A stretch of 64,000 bases of DNA from Dethiosulfovibrio russensis (lineage in GTDB: Bacteria; Synergistota; Synergistia; Synergistales; Dethiosulfovibrionaceae), in NCBI RefSeq assembly GCF_021568855.1, contig NZ_JAKGUG010000002.1:248001-312000 (forward strand). Direction: 5' to 3'. The notes under the pieces were generated by a model that made no database searches, was not told the DNA's origin, and worked only from the letters and a program-made list of their open reading frames with translations. Positions 53,784 through 62,712 of this stretch are shown here, in pieces. The position numbers and the translations under genes are program-made. Within the stretch, counting starts at the first letter, position 1; the number at the start of each line of letters is the position of its first letter.

Positions 53784-54728
53784 ATGAGTAAAAGAGTTGT
53801 CGTGGCGTTGGGCGGAAACGCGATCCTTCAGAGAGGGCAGAAGGGAACGGAAGCGGATCAGAGGGAGAACGTCCGCAAGACGGTGGCACAGATAGTCAAG
53901 ATGATAGAGGCGGGCTACGAGGTGGTACTGACCCACGGCAACGGACCTCAGGTCGGAGCCATACTGATCCAGAACGAGGCGGGCAGGGGCAGCGTGCCGG
54001 CCATGCCGATGGACGTGTGCGGAGCCGAGAGCCAGGGGTTCATAGGCTACATGTTCGTTCAGGAGTTCAAGAAGGCCCTGATAGCTCACGGCCTGGATAA
54101 AGAGCCGATCTGCATAGTGACCCAGGTGGAGGTGTCCTCGGAGGATCCCGCCTTCGCGAACCCGACCAAGCCGGTTGGCCCCTTCTACGACGAGGCCACG
54201 GCCAAGGCCCGGATCGAGTCGTCCGGAGAGAGCTGGATAGAGGACGCCGGAAGGGGATGGAGAAGGGTAGTCCCCTCGCCTAAGCCCATCAACATAGTGG
54301 AGCGCAAGGCGGTCAGAGAGCTTGCCGACAACGGCTACGTCGTGGTGGCCTCCGGCGGAGGCGGCATTCCCGTGGTGAAGAGCTCCGATGGCAGCTACGG
54401 CGGAGTAGAGGCGGTCATAGACAAGGACCTGGCGGGAGAGCTTCTCGCCCAGCAGGTGGACGCGGACCTCTTCATGATCCTGACCGACGTACCCAAGGTG
54501 GCCCTCCGTTACGGAACCCCCGATGAGGAATGGCTCGGCAAGGTGACCATAGACGAGATGAAGGTCTACCAGTCTGAGGGACACTTCAAGGCCGGATCGA
54601 TGGGCCCCAAGGTATCCGCCGCCATGGCCTTCGTGATGAACGGAGGATCCCGTGCGGTAATAGCCAGCCTGGACCAGGCCCTGGAGGCTCTGGAAGGCAC
54701 CGAGGGAACCCAGATAGTCAAGAACTGA
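53784..54728 (+). CDS. Carbamate kinase
   Basis: 314 residues. Makes ATP and carbamate from carbamoyl phosphate and ADP. Motifs [22 protein letters not shown], and ASGGGGIPV. Closes the cluster as yqeA does in E. coli (the ArcC/YqeA family). It is the energy-yielding step if YgeW supplies carbamoyl phosphate. Confidence 0.95.
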   Translation: MSKRVVVALGGNAILQRGQKGTEADQRENVRKTVAQIVKMIEAGYEVVLTHGNGPQVGAILIQNEAGRGSVPAMPMDVCGAESQGFIGYMFVQEFKKALIAHGLDKEPICIVTQVEVSSEDPAFANPTKPVGPFYDEATAKARIESSGESWIEDAGRGWRRVVPSPKPINIVERKAVRELADNGYVVVASGGGGIPVVKSSDGSYGGVEAVIDKDLAGELLAQQVDADLFMILTDVPKVALRYGTPDEEWLGKVTIDEMKVYQSEGHFKAGSMGPKVSAAMAFVMNGGSRAVIASLDQALEALEGTEGTQIVKN

Positions 54729-54756
54729 TCCAAGCTCAACGTAAAATAGAATCTCA

Positions 54757-54796
54757 ACATAGAGGCCGACGTCCTTCAGGACGTCGGCCTCTATGT
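54757..54796 (+). terminator. Terminator of the catabolic region
   Basis: 19-bp perfect stem, two-base loop, short T-rich tail. From here to 54990 nothing else is visible. Confidence 0.7.
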
Positions 54797-54998
54797 GTTT
54801 CGAAGATATCTCGATCGGTGTGACGACCGAGGGAGCTTTCAGCCTGGGAATGTAGGTTAGTAAAGATCAGCTTCTATGTACTCTAATAATGGTCGATAAA
54901 GTTTGTTTTTAGTTAATCGAGTCGGGGGTTAGATGTTTCTCGAGAGCCTAGCGGGACCTGTCAAACGAGATGTCGCAAAAAGATCGAATTGGAATGAC

Positions 54999-55236
54999 TC
55001 AGTCTCTGCGCTTTTCCTGGGGCTCTTTCTCCGGATTCAGATAGACCGTCTCCTCGATGGAGCAGTTTCTTCTCGGTCTGTTTCTCCATCTGTCCGGGTG
55101 TTTTCTCTTGGCTTCTTCCAGGGTTTTCTTCCTCTTCGCCAGTATCTCCGGGGTTTCCCCCCCAGATTGCCTGAAGTAATCAACCTCGTGTATAAGCTCC
55201 ATTATCTTGAGGCTCTGGTCCTCGTTTGCCTCCTCG
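54999..55236 (-). pseudogene. C-terminal fragment of an IS3-type transposase
   Basis: The minus-strand frame ends EILAKRKKTLEEAKRKHPDR then WRNRPRRN..ETVYLNPEKE, like the tail of IS3-group integrase-type transposases (RHPERF...P..VWINP). The catalytic core is absent. Family call is tentative. Confidence 0.45.
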
Positions 55237-55239
55237 CAG

Positions 55240-55512
55240 GAGTTCCCCTGTCATTCTCACAATTACTACGTCATAGGCTTCGTAGAGAGGAGTCGGCGCA
55301 GGTTTGTATATCGAGGGGAGGAGAGCTGTATCTCTCCTGGAGACGTGATACTTATATCCCTAGGGAAGAGCCACTCCTGCCATCAGTTCGGAGAGGATCC
55401 CTTGGACTATCGGTCTCTAAACATAGGGGTGGAAGTAATGGCAAGGGCCATGTCGGAAACCTTGGGCGGGGATAGCTTTTCCATCTTTGGCCGAAACGTG
55501 GTTCCAGATGGG
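55240..55512 (+). pseudogene. N-terminal fragment of an AraC-type regulator
   Basis: Reads EFPCHSHNYYVIGFVERSRR then ISPGDVILISLGKSHSC and DYRSLNIGVEVM, the cupin-like arabinose-binding domain of AraC regulators. It has no own start, being fused by chance to preceding sequence, and is cut before the DNA-binding domain by the junction near 55512. Confidence 0.65.
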
Positions 55513-55589
55513 TTCTCGGTATTGTTGCTTCGAAGCCCTCATCAATGTATATTGGGCGGAGCTCCTGGAATGGAGAAGGAGGTGTTTTT

Positions 55590-56366
55590 GTGGCGCTTTT
55601 TAATTTTGAAGGCAAAAATATTTATTATTCTGAACTAGGATCTGGTGTCCCTTTGGTGTTGCTTCACGGCAATACAGCCTCCTCCAAAATGTTTTCCGGC
55701 ATTGCTGAAAGATACGCTGAGGTTTTCAGGGTTATATCGATCGATTTTCTTGGTCATGGAAGATCGGATAGACTGGATAGGCTCCCTCCTGATCTGTGGT
55801 TTTATGAGGCCCAGCAGACGATTGCTTTTTTGAGGGAGGCTCAGCTTGGAAGGGTTAACCTTATCGGAAGCAGTGGAGGTGCTCTGGTCGCTATAAACGT
55901 CGCTCTAGAGGCTCCTGATCTGGTGAATAGGGTTATCGCCGATAGCTTTGAAGGAGAGGAGCCCTTAAGGTCCTTTATACAAAACATAGTGGAGGAAAGA
56001 GAGCTCTCCAAGAGAGACCCTGGTGCAAGGTCTTTCTACCTATCGATGCATGGTTCTGACTGGGAGCAGGTCGTGGACAACGATACAAGAGCCATAGTGG
56101 AACATGAGAAGGAAATCGGGTTGTTCTTCCACAAGGATTTGGGCTCTCTCAAGCCTGAGATCCTGATGACCGGTAGCAAAAAAGATGAGTTTGTGTGTGC
56201 TATCTCTCCAGACTACTTTGAACAGTCCTACGGTAAAATGATGTCAAAAATTGGTCATGGTGATATTTTCCTTTTTGAGTCAGGTGGGCACCCTGCTATG
56301 CTGAGCAATCAGGAGGATTTTTATCGGCTCAGTGTGGATTTTTTTGAGAGAAAATCTCCGCAATAG
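55590..56366 (+). CDS. Alpha/beta hydrolase
   Basis: 258 residues. Oxyanion HGNTASS, nucleophile elbow GSSGGA, catalytic His in ESGGHPAM. Substrate unknown. GTG 55590 follows AAGGAGG; the longer frame overlaps the AraC scrap. AT-richer codon use than the flanking core genes suggests it was acquired, and it may have replaced the missing AraC part. Confidence 0.85.
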   Translation: MALFNFEGKNIYYSELGSGVPLVLLHGNTASSKMFSGIAERYAEVFRVISIDFLGHGRSDRLDRLPPDLWFYEAQQTIAFLREAQLGRVNLIGSSGGALVAINVALEAPDLVNRVIADSFEGEEPLRSFIQNIVEERELSKRDPGARSFYLSMHGSDWEQVVDNDTRAIVEHEKEIGLFFHKDLGSLKPEILMTGSKKDEFVCAISPDYFEQSYGKMMSKIGHGDIFLFESGGHPAMLSNQEDFYRLSVDFFERKSPQ

Positions 56367-56390
56367 CGAGATTGGTCGGGTATCATCGCT

Positions 56391-56830
56391 TTATATGGTC
56401 ACGGTATCCGGCCAATCTTCTTTGAGAAGGGACATAACGATCATGTCCAGATAACGTCCGTCTCTGTATATGGCCTGTCTCATCCTGCCTTCCTCCACGA
56501 ATCCGCATCTTTCGTAGCATTTTATCGCTTAAAGGTTATCCTCTGGGACCAGCAGGTCTACCCTGTGCAGGTTCATGAACCGAAAGGCGTAGTCGGTCAG
56601 GGTTCTGAGGGCCTTCAAACCGTACCCTTTTCCTCTGGCCCCGGGGCTCCTATGACGAGCCCGATCCTGGCGGAGCGGTTTTTCCAGTCTATCACGTGAA
56701 AGTCTATTTGCCCTATATACCGCTCCGTCTCCCTGTCTGCCACGACGAAGTGAGCCTCCTTGTCCGAATCCCTCTCCATATTCCCCTTGATCCAGCTCTC
56801 TATAGCGGAATCGCTTGTGTTTGATATTTT
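56391..56830 (-). pseudogene. Broken GNAT acetyltransferase
   Basis: RimJ/RimL-like fragments in order: SAIESWIKGNMERDSDKEAH, IGQIDFHVIDWKNRSARIG, then after a one-base frameshift near 56640 RGKGYGLKALRTLTDYAF and MNLHRVDL, then a TAA at 56529-56531 replacing a codon in PEDNL-AIKCYERCGF. The N-terminus is lost at the IS256 junction. Three lesions, so inactive. Confidence 0.85.
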
Positions 56831-57037
56831 AAGATCGTCCAGGAAGGCTACGAGAAGACCCTGAGCTACTTCCATTTTCCCTCGGAACATTGGAAGCGGC
56901 TCAGAACCAACAATTCGATGGAACGACTGAACCGAGAGATCCGTCGAAGAACAAAGGTCGTAGGCAACTTCCCCGACGGGGAATCGGCCATGATGCTGGT
57001 ATTCGCCAGAGTCCGGCATGTAGCTTCCACCAAATAG
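56831..57037 (+). pseudogene. C-terminal fragment of an IS256 family transposase
   Basis: 69 codons reading LRTNNSMERLNREIRRRTKV then VVGNFPDGESAMMLV.ARVRH, the end of Mutator-type (IS256) transposases including the last conserved region. No inverted end is recognisable. It abuts the GNAT fragment directly. Confidence 0.85.
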
Positions 57038-57041
57038 TACC

Positions 57042-57080
57042 GAAAGAGGAGGCCCGACCGGGCCTCCTCTTTCAGTTTTT
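57042..57080 (+). terminator. Terminator after the IS256 fragment
   Basis: 14-bp perfect stem with loop GACC, then AGTTTTT on the plus strand; the element's own terminator. Confidence 0.75.
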
Positions 57081-57934
57081 CAGCGTATCGGTATATCCGA
57101 GCTCAGCCACTTAAGGATAGCCTCCGCCAGGGCTATCCTCTTGTCGTGAAACGAGTGGGAGGTGGTCATCACCACGTCCTTTGCCGTGGTCACTCCCGCC
57201 TTTCTAAGCGCCGTCATCAGGGGGTTGTGGTGTATCTCCAGGTGAGACACGTCGTCTCTGGATCCGGCTATGGTCAGCAGTTTTTTGCCCTTGAGGCGGT
57301 GTGCCAGTTCTCTTAGATCCCACTCCTGGGCTTTCTCCTTTATCTCGTCCAGAAGAGTTTCCGGGCTGGTTCCCTTGAGCGGCCTGGTGCAGTTTATGAA
57401 CATCTCGTAGGTGTCCTTCGCGTACCTTTCGTCCCTGTTCTCCCGTTGCCTTTCTTTCGCCACCGCTCCCAGGTTGTAGGTAGCTATGGCTATTATCCTG
57501 TCGACCTCGGTCATCTCCGCCCCGGTCATCAGGGCGGCGAATCCTCCCATGCTGTGGCCGATCAGGACGAACTTGGCGGGATCTATCATGTATCGTTCTC
57601 TGTTGATCGGATCCATGAGGTATTCTACCGTCGCCCTGGTGTCCTCCAGGACGTGTTGGAAGGAAAAATCTCCCTCGCTGCCCCACGAACCTCTGTAGTG
57701 AAACACGACCGAGTTGAAGCCGCCTCTCCTGAGGATCTGCGCTAGATCCACGTTCTGCTCGCTTCCGGGGAATCCGTGCAGTATCAAAGCAGTGGGATGG
57801 GGGCCTCTTCCCTGAGGAGTGTACATTATTCCGTACAGGTCGCTTCCGTGGCTGGGTATGGTCAGGTCCAGCAGGTCGGCCGGATATCTAGGGTCGGAAA
57901 AATCAGGGTCTTTGCAGATGCAGTTAAAGTTCAT
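57080..57934 (-). CDS. Alpha/beta hydrolase (peptidase/esterase type)
   Basis: 284 residues. HGFPGSE oxyanion, nucleophile GHSMGGFAAL, Asp in GSRDDV, His in SHSFHDKR. The cap between 175 and 230 is small. Similar to the dienelactone hydrolase/prolyl-peptidase-like clan; substrate unknown. Transcribed after panB with a 35-base gap. Confidence 0.88.
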   Translation of the reverse strand: MNFNCICKDPDFSDPRYPADLLDLTIPSHGSDLYGIMYTPQGRGPHPTALILHGFPGSEQNVDLAQILRRGGFNSVVFHYRGSWGSEGDFSFQHVLEDTRATVEYLMDPINRERYMIDPAKFVLIGHSMGGFAALMTGAEMTEVDRIIAIATYNLGAVAKERQRENRDERYAKDTYEMFINCTRPLKGTSPETLLDEIKEKAQEWDLRELAHRLKGKKLLTIAGSRDDVSHLEIHHNPLMTALRKAGVTTAKDVVMTTSHSFHDKRIALAEAILKWLSSDIPIR

Positions 57935-57969
57935 GCTCTCTCTCCTTTATGCCCCCTATAACGTCAAAG

Positions 57970-58842
57970 TCAAACCACTCCCGTGGGCAGGTCGAACTCT
58001 CTCAGCATGGACTGGAAATCCTCCTCCATGCCCTCGTGAATGTGGTAGACGTGGTCGTCCGTGGGGAAACGGCCTTTCTTTACGTCCTGGACGTATTCCT
58101 TGAAGGCGGCTATCTCCACCTCGGCTACGTTGGCGTATTTCTTGACGAACTTGGGGGTGAAGGCCTGAAACAGCCCCAGCATGTCGCCGCAGATTATGAG
58201 CTGTCCGTCGCAGGGAGCTCCGGCACCTATGGAGTAGACGGGTATCTCCAGTTTTTTGGCTATGAACTCGGTAAGCTCCGGCGGAACCGCCTCCAGCAGA
58301 AGGGCGTAGGCCCCGGCGTCCTGTACCGCGATGGCGTCTTTTATAAGCTCTCTGGCGCTTTCAGGGTCCCTTCCCTGGGCCTTGAAGCCGCCGAGCTGTC
58401 CGGAGCTCTGAGGCGTCAGCCCTATATGGCCGCATACGAGAATGCCCGCGTCGGTTATGGCCTTGATCCTGGAGCAGACCCTGCGTCCTCCCTCCAGCTT
58501 GACGCAGTCCATATCGGCCTCCTTCAGGAACCGTATGGCGTTGATCACGGCGTCCTCGTCGGATACCTGGTATGAACCGAAGGGCATATCTCCCATGCAC
58601 CACAGGTCGGGGGCTCCCCGGCGGACCGCCCGGCAGTGTATCAGGCATTCCTCCATGGTGACGGGAACGGTGCCGTCGTAGCCTAGCAACACCATACCCA
58701 TGGAATCTCCAACCAGGATCATGTCCATCCCGGCCTGCTGGGCGAAGGAAGCGGTGGGAAAATCGTAGGCGGTTATCCAGGTCGCCTTTTCTCCCTCTCT
58801 CTTCATTTTCACAAAGTCCAATCGGGTCTTCTTCTTAGCCAT
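57970..58842 (-). CDS. panB: 3-methyl-2-oxobutanoate hydroxymethyltransferase
   Basis: First committed enzyme of pantothenate synthesis. 290 residues; WITAYDFPTASFAQQAGMD then LVGDSMGMVLLGYD, KLEGG, GHIGLTPQS, and LLEAVPPEL are family blocks. AGGAGG precedes the ATG. panC and panD are not adjacent. Confidence 0.95.
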   Translation of the reverse strand: MAKKKTRLDFVKMKREGEKATWITAYDFPTASFAQQAGMDMILVGDSMGMVLLGYDGTVPVTMEECLIHCRAVRRGAPDLWCMGDMPFGSYQVSDEDAVINAIRFLKEADMDCVKLEGGRRVCSRIKAITDAGILVCGHIGLTPQSSGQLGGFKAQGRDPESARELIKDAIAVQDAGAYALLLEAVPPELTEFIAKKLEIPVYSIGAGAPCDGQLIICGDMLGLFQAFTPKFVKKYANVAEVEIAAFKEYVQDVKKGRFPTDDHVYHIHEGMEEDFQSMLREFDLPTGVV

Positions 58843-58944
58843 ATCGGTTCCTCCTCACGTTATCCATATTACCTTCTAGGGGTAACAGGAATATATGCCT
58901 TTCGCTTAATTCGGTCAACTGAGAAAAGAGAATCTTTGCCGACA

Positions 58945-58977
58945 AAATAGGTATCCGAACGAAGCGGATACTTATTT
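58945..58977. promoter_or_regulatory. Inverted repeat in the panB / DJ-1 divergent gap
   Basis: 13-pair stem (one G-T) AAATAGGTATCCG / CGGATACTTATTT with a 7-base loop. It lies upstream of both diverging genes, so an operator or leftover is more likely than a terminator. Confidence 0.35.
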
Positions 58978-59064
58978 CATCCGTGGTTGGCAGATGAATC
59001 CGGTAGTATGATAGGAGATGGCGGTTTAGACGGCTGCCTAAAACTGTATGAGAGGTGATCCACG

Positions 59065-59613
59065 ATGATCGAAGTTGCGGTTTTTCTGACGGACGGTTTC
59101 GAGGAGACCGAGGCCCTCACGACGGTGGACATACTGCGAAGGGGAAATGTGGACGTGACCACGACGTCCCTGACAGGATGCATGACCGTCAAGGGGAAGC
59201 ACGGCGTGCCGGTCACGGCGGACGCCCTTTTCGACGATGTGGCGAACCGGACCTTCGATATGCTGGTGGTCCCTGGCGGAACCGTGGCGTATACGGAGCA
59301 CCGAGGGTTGTTGGATCTGGTGGTCCGTTATGATTCGGAGGGCAAAAAGCTGGCCGCCATATGCGCGGCTCCGGCGGTGTTCGGCAAGGCGGGAATTCTC
59401 AAAGGACGAAGGGCCGTGTGCTACCCCGGCATGGAGTCATGGCTCACCGGCGCCACGATCGGTTCCGACATGGTCGAGACCGATGGTCACATAACCACCG
59501 CCAAGGGGCCTGCCGTGACCCCGTTCTTCGCACTGAGGCTCCTGGAAATCCTGAAGGGAAAGGAAGTTGCCGACGCGGTTGCGAAGGCCTTTTTGATTCC
59601 GTTGGTGCTGTGA
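59065..59613 (+). CDS. DJ-1/PfpI family protein
   Basis: 182 residues. The opening VAVFLTDGFEETEAL and the nucleophile elbow AAICAAPAVFG with Cys at the expected place fit the DJ-1 / ThiJ branch (glyoxalase or protein-repair type). Monocistronic. Confidence 0.9.
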   Translation: MIEVAVFLTDGFEETEALTTVDILRRGNVDVTTTSLTGCMTVKGKHGVPVTADALFDDVANRTFDMLVVPGGTVAYTEHRGLLDLVVRYDSEGKKLAAICAAPAVFGKAGILKGRRAVCYPGMESWLTGATIGSDMVETDGHITTAKGPAVTPFFALRLLEILKGKEVADAVAKAFLIPLVL

Positions 59614-59992
59614 GAGTATGTCTTTATTAAGGTAAATCTTTGCGGGGTCTGCTCGACTTGGCAGGCCCTGTAGAACTAGCTCTCCAGTTCAGCGGTGCAG
59701 AGGTAACGGAATGGGATTTTTCTTCGCAGGCATGGTGAGGAGTTCGAGACTTCATGACAAAAGCTGTTCCCACTTGTCGCTCTTTCTGGACCTTATTTTT
59801 TATGTGTAAAACAATTGCGAAATAGATTTATTGGATGTAGCATTTAGTAAAAACAAACCACAGGTTTGTCGGCCAGGTTCAGATGGCTCTGTTGGAGCTG
59901 GCTTTCCTTATTCGTAGTCAAAACAGTGACTTGGGTTAATAGTAACCATAAAGAGCGTAAGGTAAATTTTTTATTGTCGTGGAGGTTAAGCA
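59614..59992. other. Gene-free stretch before the Zorya genes
   Basis: 379 bases with no convincing gene, RNA or repeat. A possible promoter TTGCGA (59815) - 17 bases - TAGCAT (59838) faces zorA. Base composition falls from core-like to AT-rich within it, marking the left edge of the acquired segment. Confidence 0.45.
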
Positions 59993-61954
59993 ATGCATCT
60001 AATACTTGAAATTTACAACCTATTGGTGCCATTTTCCCTCTCAGATTTTCATAGTTTTTCAGCCGATTCGATTACGGCCTTTTTCATTCTAGTCTCATTG
60101 ATTTTCGCAGGAGGCTCCTTAGCCTATTTTTTATGGAAGTTATTATTGTCTCTTGATAAGGATTATTTCCAAATCATAAAACAGACTCCAGCTGCTGAGT
60201 CTGTGCCGGAAACGGTTCAGGTCTCTAGTGATTTGTTAGCGGTCTGGCGTGACTATCGTGCGAGTTTTGTCTACATACTCGATGAAATGGAAAAGACGTC
60301 GGAAGACTCAAACGAATATTTTGGGGCGAATCGGGTTTTGGATCGATGTATGAATATTCGTTATTGGACAGTGCTTCCTGGGATTTTCGTTGGCTGGGGA
60401 ATTTTGGGGACGTTTGTAGGTCTGACCTATGGTGTCGGCAGTTTTGATACAGGAAGCACGGAGGCTATAAGGGGGAGTATCTCTCAGCTTTTGGCTGGGA
60501 TGAACACTGCATTTGCGACTTCTATCTGGGGCATGCTGCTTTCGATTGTCTTCAACATTGTTGAAAAATGGGCATTTGGGCGGTTCCACCGTTCAACCGC
60601 AGAGCTGATTGCTCATTTGAATCATCTCTTTAAATTATCCTCTGCTCAAGAGGCACAGATTCTCCAGGAAAAGGAGCAGCAGACGATCAAGGAATGTGTG
60701 ACAGACTCTCTTGAGCGTCTCTTTACCCTCAACCAGGAAGGTCAGGAAACGAGGCCGTCTCACTTCTTTCGAGATCTTCTTCAGGAATCAAAAAAACAGA
60801 GTCAATCTTTGGGGAATTTTTCCACCGACTTCGCCGAAGTGATCGGTGATGCGATTTCAAATTCCATGTCAAACACATTGGGGCAGCTTTCGACGGCTAT
60901 TCAGGAGATGCGGCAGGAAAAAGGAAAATCGACCGAGGAAATCAGTCTACTCATAGTGGATCAGCTCCAGAATGGGATTATGGACATGATGACACAGCTT
61001 CAGGAGACAGTTTCAGGCAGTACCCAGGATCAACTACAGGAGCTTGCACAGCTGATGATCCGGTCAGGCGAGGCCTTAGAGTCGGTCCCCAGGGAATTTC
61101 AGTCGGCAGTGGGTTCCTTCCGCGAAGAAGTGGGAACCATGGCGAAGGATCTGTCGGAGGCATCGGGGCAGTCGGTTGGGAATGCGAAGGAGATTTCTTC
61201 TTCAATAGTCGATACGATGAAGACTGCGTCTGAAAAATTACTGGCCAGCGCAGAGACGCTTGAAAAAAGCTTGGCTGCTTCGGCAGGGCATCTTGGCGCA
61301 GAAGCCAATAGAGCCGCCAGTGCCTTGGGAGATCAGTTTCGGGACGGTGTCAACGTTCTGGGAGAAGTCACTCAGGGACTTAAAGATAGTATGAACGAAA
61401 TTCTGGCAGAACAGAACAAAACTCTTCAGGAACTTAATAACGCGGGACGTGTTCTGGGAGATGTCATAAAAGAGGCTGGTGTGGCTCAGGGGAAATTCAA
61501 TACCTCGGCGCAGTCAATTCATGAAACACTTGCTCAAATCAGCGCAGTGGGTACGGAAATGGATGGCTCTATGAAAAACATACAAAGGGTCCAGTCAGAG
61601 GCGATTCAGCTCATCTCCGATTTGAAGCTAGAGGGCAAAGAACTCGCAGCTCAGCGTGAGATCATTTCGGCGCAGGTCTCCCAAAAGCTTGAAAGGCTTG
61701 AGAATTTGAATCAAAGCTATGTCGAAAAATTTCAGGTTATCGAACAGGGACTCAAATCGATTTTCGAGCAGATTGGGGAAGGGCTTCAGCAGTACCAGGC
61801 AGGCGTGGAGACGAATCTAAACAGCACTCTTTCTGCTTTTTCGGATCACTTTAAAACAGCTGTCGGAGATCTTGGAAGCACGGTGGAAGAGTTCGAAGAA
61901 TATCTGGGGAAGGTCTCCGACGGGATTCGTGAGCCAGATCTGGTGAAAAGCTAG
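59993..61954 (+). CDS. zorA: Zorya anti-phage motor subunit ZorA
   Basis: 653 residues. MotA/ExbB-like proton-channel protein: TM1 at 27-52, TM2 at 125-148, TM3 at 168-191, with a cytoplasmic loop between TM1 and TM2. The long tail from about 200 to the end is helical and Gln/Glu/Ser-rich, including repeated amphipathic stretches (VGTMAKDLSEASG, TMKTASEKLLASAETLEKS), as in ZorA tails that transmit infection signals. Flagellar MotA has a different order (four TM) and no tail. GGAGG precedes the ATG; 17 bases to zorB. Confidence 0.9.
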   Translation: MHLILEIYNLLVPFSLSDFHSFSADSITAFFILVSLIFAGGSLAYFLWKLLLSLDKDYFQIIKQTPAAESVPETVQVSSDLLAVWRDYRASFVYILDEMEKTSEDSNEYFGANRVLDRCMNIRYWTVLPGIFVGWGILGTFVGLTYGVGSFDTGSTEAIRGSISQLLAGMNTAFATSIWGMLLSIVFNIVEKWAFGRFHRSTAELIAHLNHLFKLSSAQEAQILQEKEQQTIKECVTDSLERLFTLNQEGQETRPSHFFRDLLQESKKQSQSLGNFSTDFAEVIGDAISNSMSNTLGQLSTAIQEMRQEKGKSTEEISLLIVDQLQNGIMDMMTQLQETVSGSTQDQLQELAQLMIRSGEALESVPREFQSAVGSFREEVGTMAKDLSEASGQSVGNAKEISSSIVDTMKTASEKLLASAETLEKSLAASAGHLGAEANRAASALGDQFRDGVNVLGEVTQGLKDSMNEILAEQNKTLQELNNAGRVLGDVIKEAGVAQGKFNTSAQSIHETLAQISAVGTEMDGSMKNIQRVQSEAIQLISDLKLEGKELAAQREIISAQVSQKLERLENLNQSYVEKFQVIEQGLKSIFEQIGEGLQQYQAGVETNLNSTLSAFSDHFKTAVGDLGSTVEEFEEYLGKVSDGIREPDLVKS

Positions 61955-61971
61955 AATCCGAGGTCGTTCTA

Positions 61972-62709
61972 ATGAAAGAAAAGACAGCCATCTTACTTTC
62001 CCACGATGAAGAAAATCCCTTTGCCCAATCGACAGGAGACTTGATGGCGGGGCTCCTCCTAGTCTTTGTCCTTATTCTTGCCTCGACATTACTGCGTCTT
62101 GAAGACGAATTTGAGCAAAAGGTTAGCTTCGCAGAGGATTATCGTCTTCTCCGGGAGGAGCTCTATCAGGATTTGAACGAAGAGTTCAAAATGGATTTAC
62201 CCCGATGGTCTGCGGTTCTGGACCGAGACACTCTATCGTTGCGCTTTACCGAGCCGGAAGTGCTTTTTGATCAGGGAAAAGATGCCGTAAAGGGGCGTTT
62301 CTCTGAGATCATCAGCGATTTCTTCCCGAGATACGTCACGATTCTTTCCTCTCCGAAATATAAAGAATCTATCGAGGAAGTTCGCATCGAAGGGCACACT
62401 TCCAGTGAATGGACGGGGAAGGAAGACCAGGAGATGGCATATTTCCTCAATATGGAACTATCCCAGAATAGAACCCGTAACGTTCTTCGGAGTTCTCTCG
62501 CGACAATTGGCGATCCAGACCTCAAAGACTGGGTTCGCAGCAAGATTACCGCCAATGGACTTTCGTCGAGCCAGCTTATTCTAAAGGATGGGGTGGAAAA
62601 CAAAAGCGCCTCTCGTCGTGTCGAGTTCCGAGTTAGGACCAATGCAGAGGAAAAGATTGCCGCCTTCCTTGAACGCTGGAGGGACTCCATACAGAAGGAG
62701 AGTCGATAA
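61972..62709 (+). CDS. zorB: Zorya anti-phage motor subunit ZorB
   Basis: 245 residues. Short N-terminal cytoplasmic part, one TM at 24-42 with the proton-carrying Asp just before it (D23, QSTGDLMAG), then a periplasmic OmpA-like domain: FDQGKDAVKGRF (99-110), RIEGHTSSEW (138-147) and ELSQNRTRNVL (162-172). This binds peptidoglycan and anchors the complex. It lies 3 bases before zorC. Confidence 0.9.
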   Translation: MKEKTAILLSHDEENPFAQSTGDLMAGLLLVFVLILASTLLRLEDEFEQKVSFAEDYRLLREELYQDLNEEFKMDLPRWSAVLDRDTLSLRFTEPEVLFDQGKDAVKGRFSEIISDFFPRYVTILSSPKYKESIEEVRIEGHTSSEWTGKEDQEMAYFLNMELSQNRTRNVLRSSLATIGDPDLKDWVRSKITANGLSSSQLILKDGVENKSASRRVEFRVRTNAEEKIAAFLERWRDSIQKESR

Positions 62710-62712
62710 CTA

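Noticed and set aside
54933-55475. 180-codon plus-strand frame
   Set aside because: It crosses the junction between the minus-strand transposase tail and the AraC scrap in a frame that matches neither; Arg/Ser/Leu-rich noise.
59993-62709. Flagellar stator pair motA/motB
   Set aside because: ZorA has three membrane segments and a ~450-residue tail, and the next gene is ZorC-like; no flagellar genes are near.
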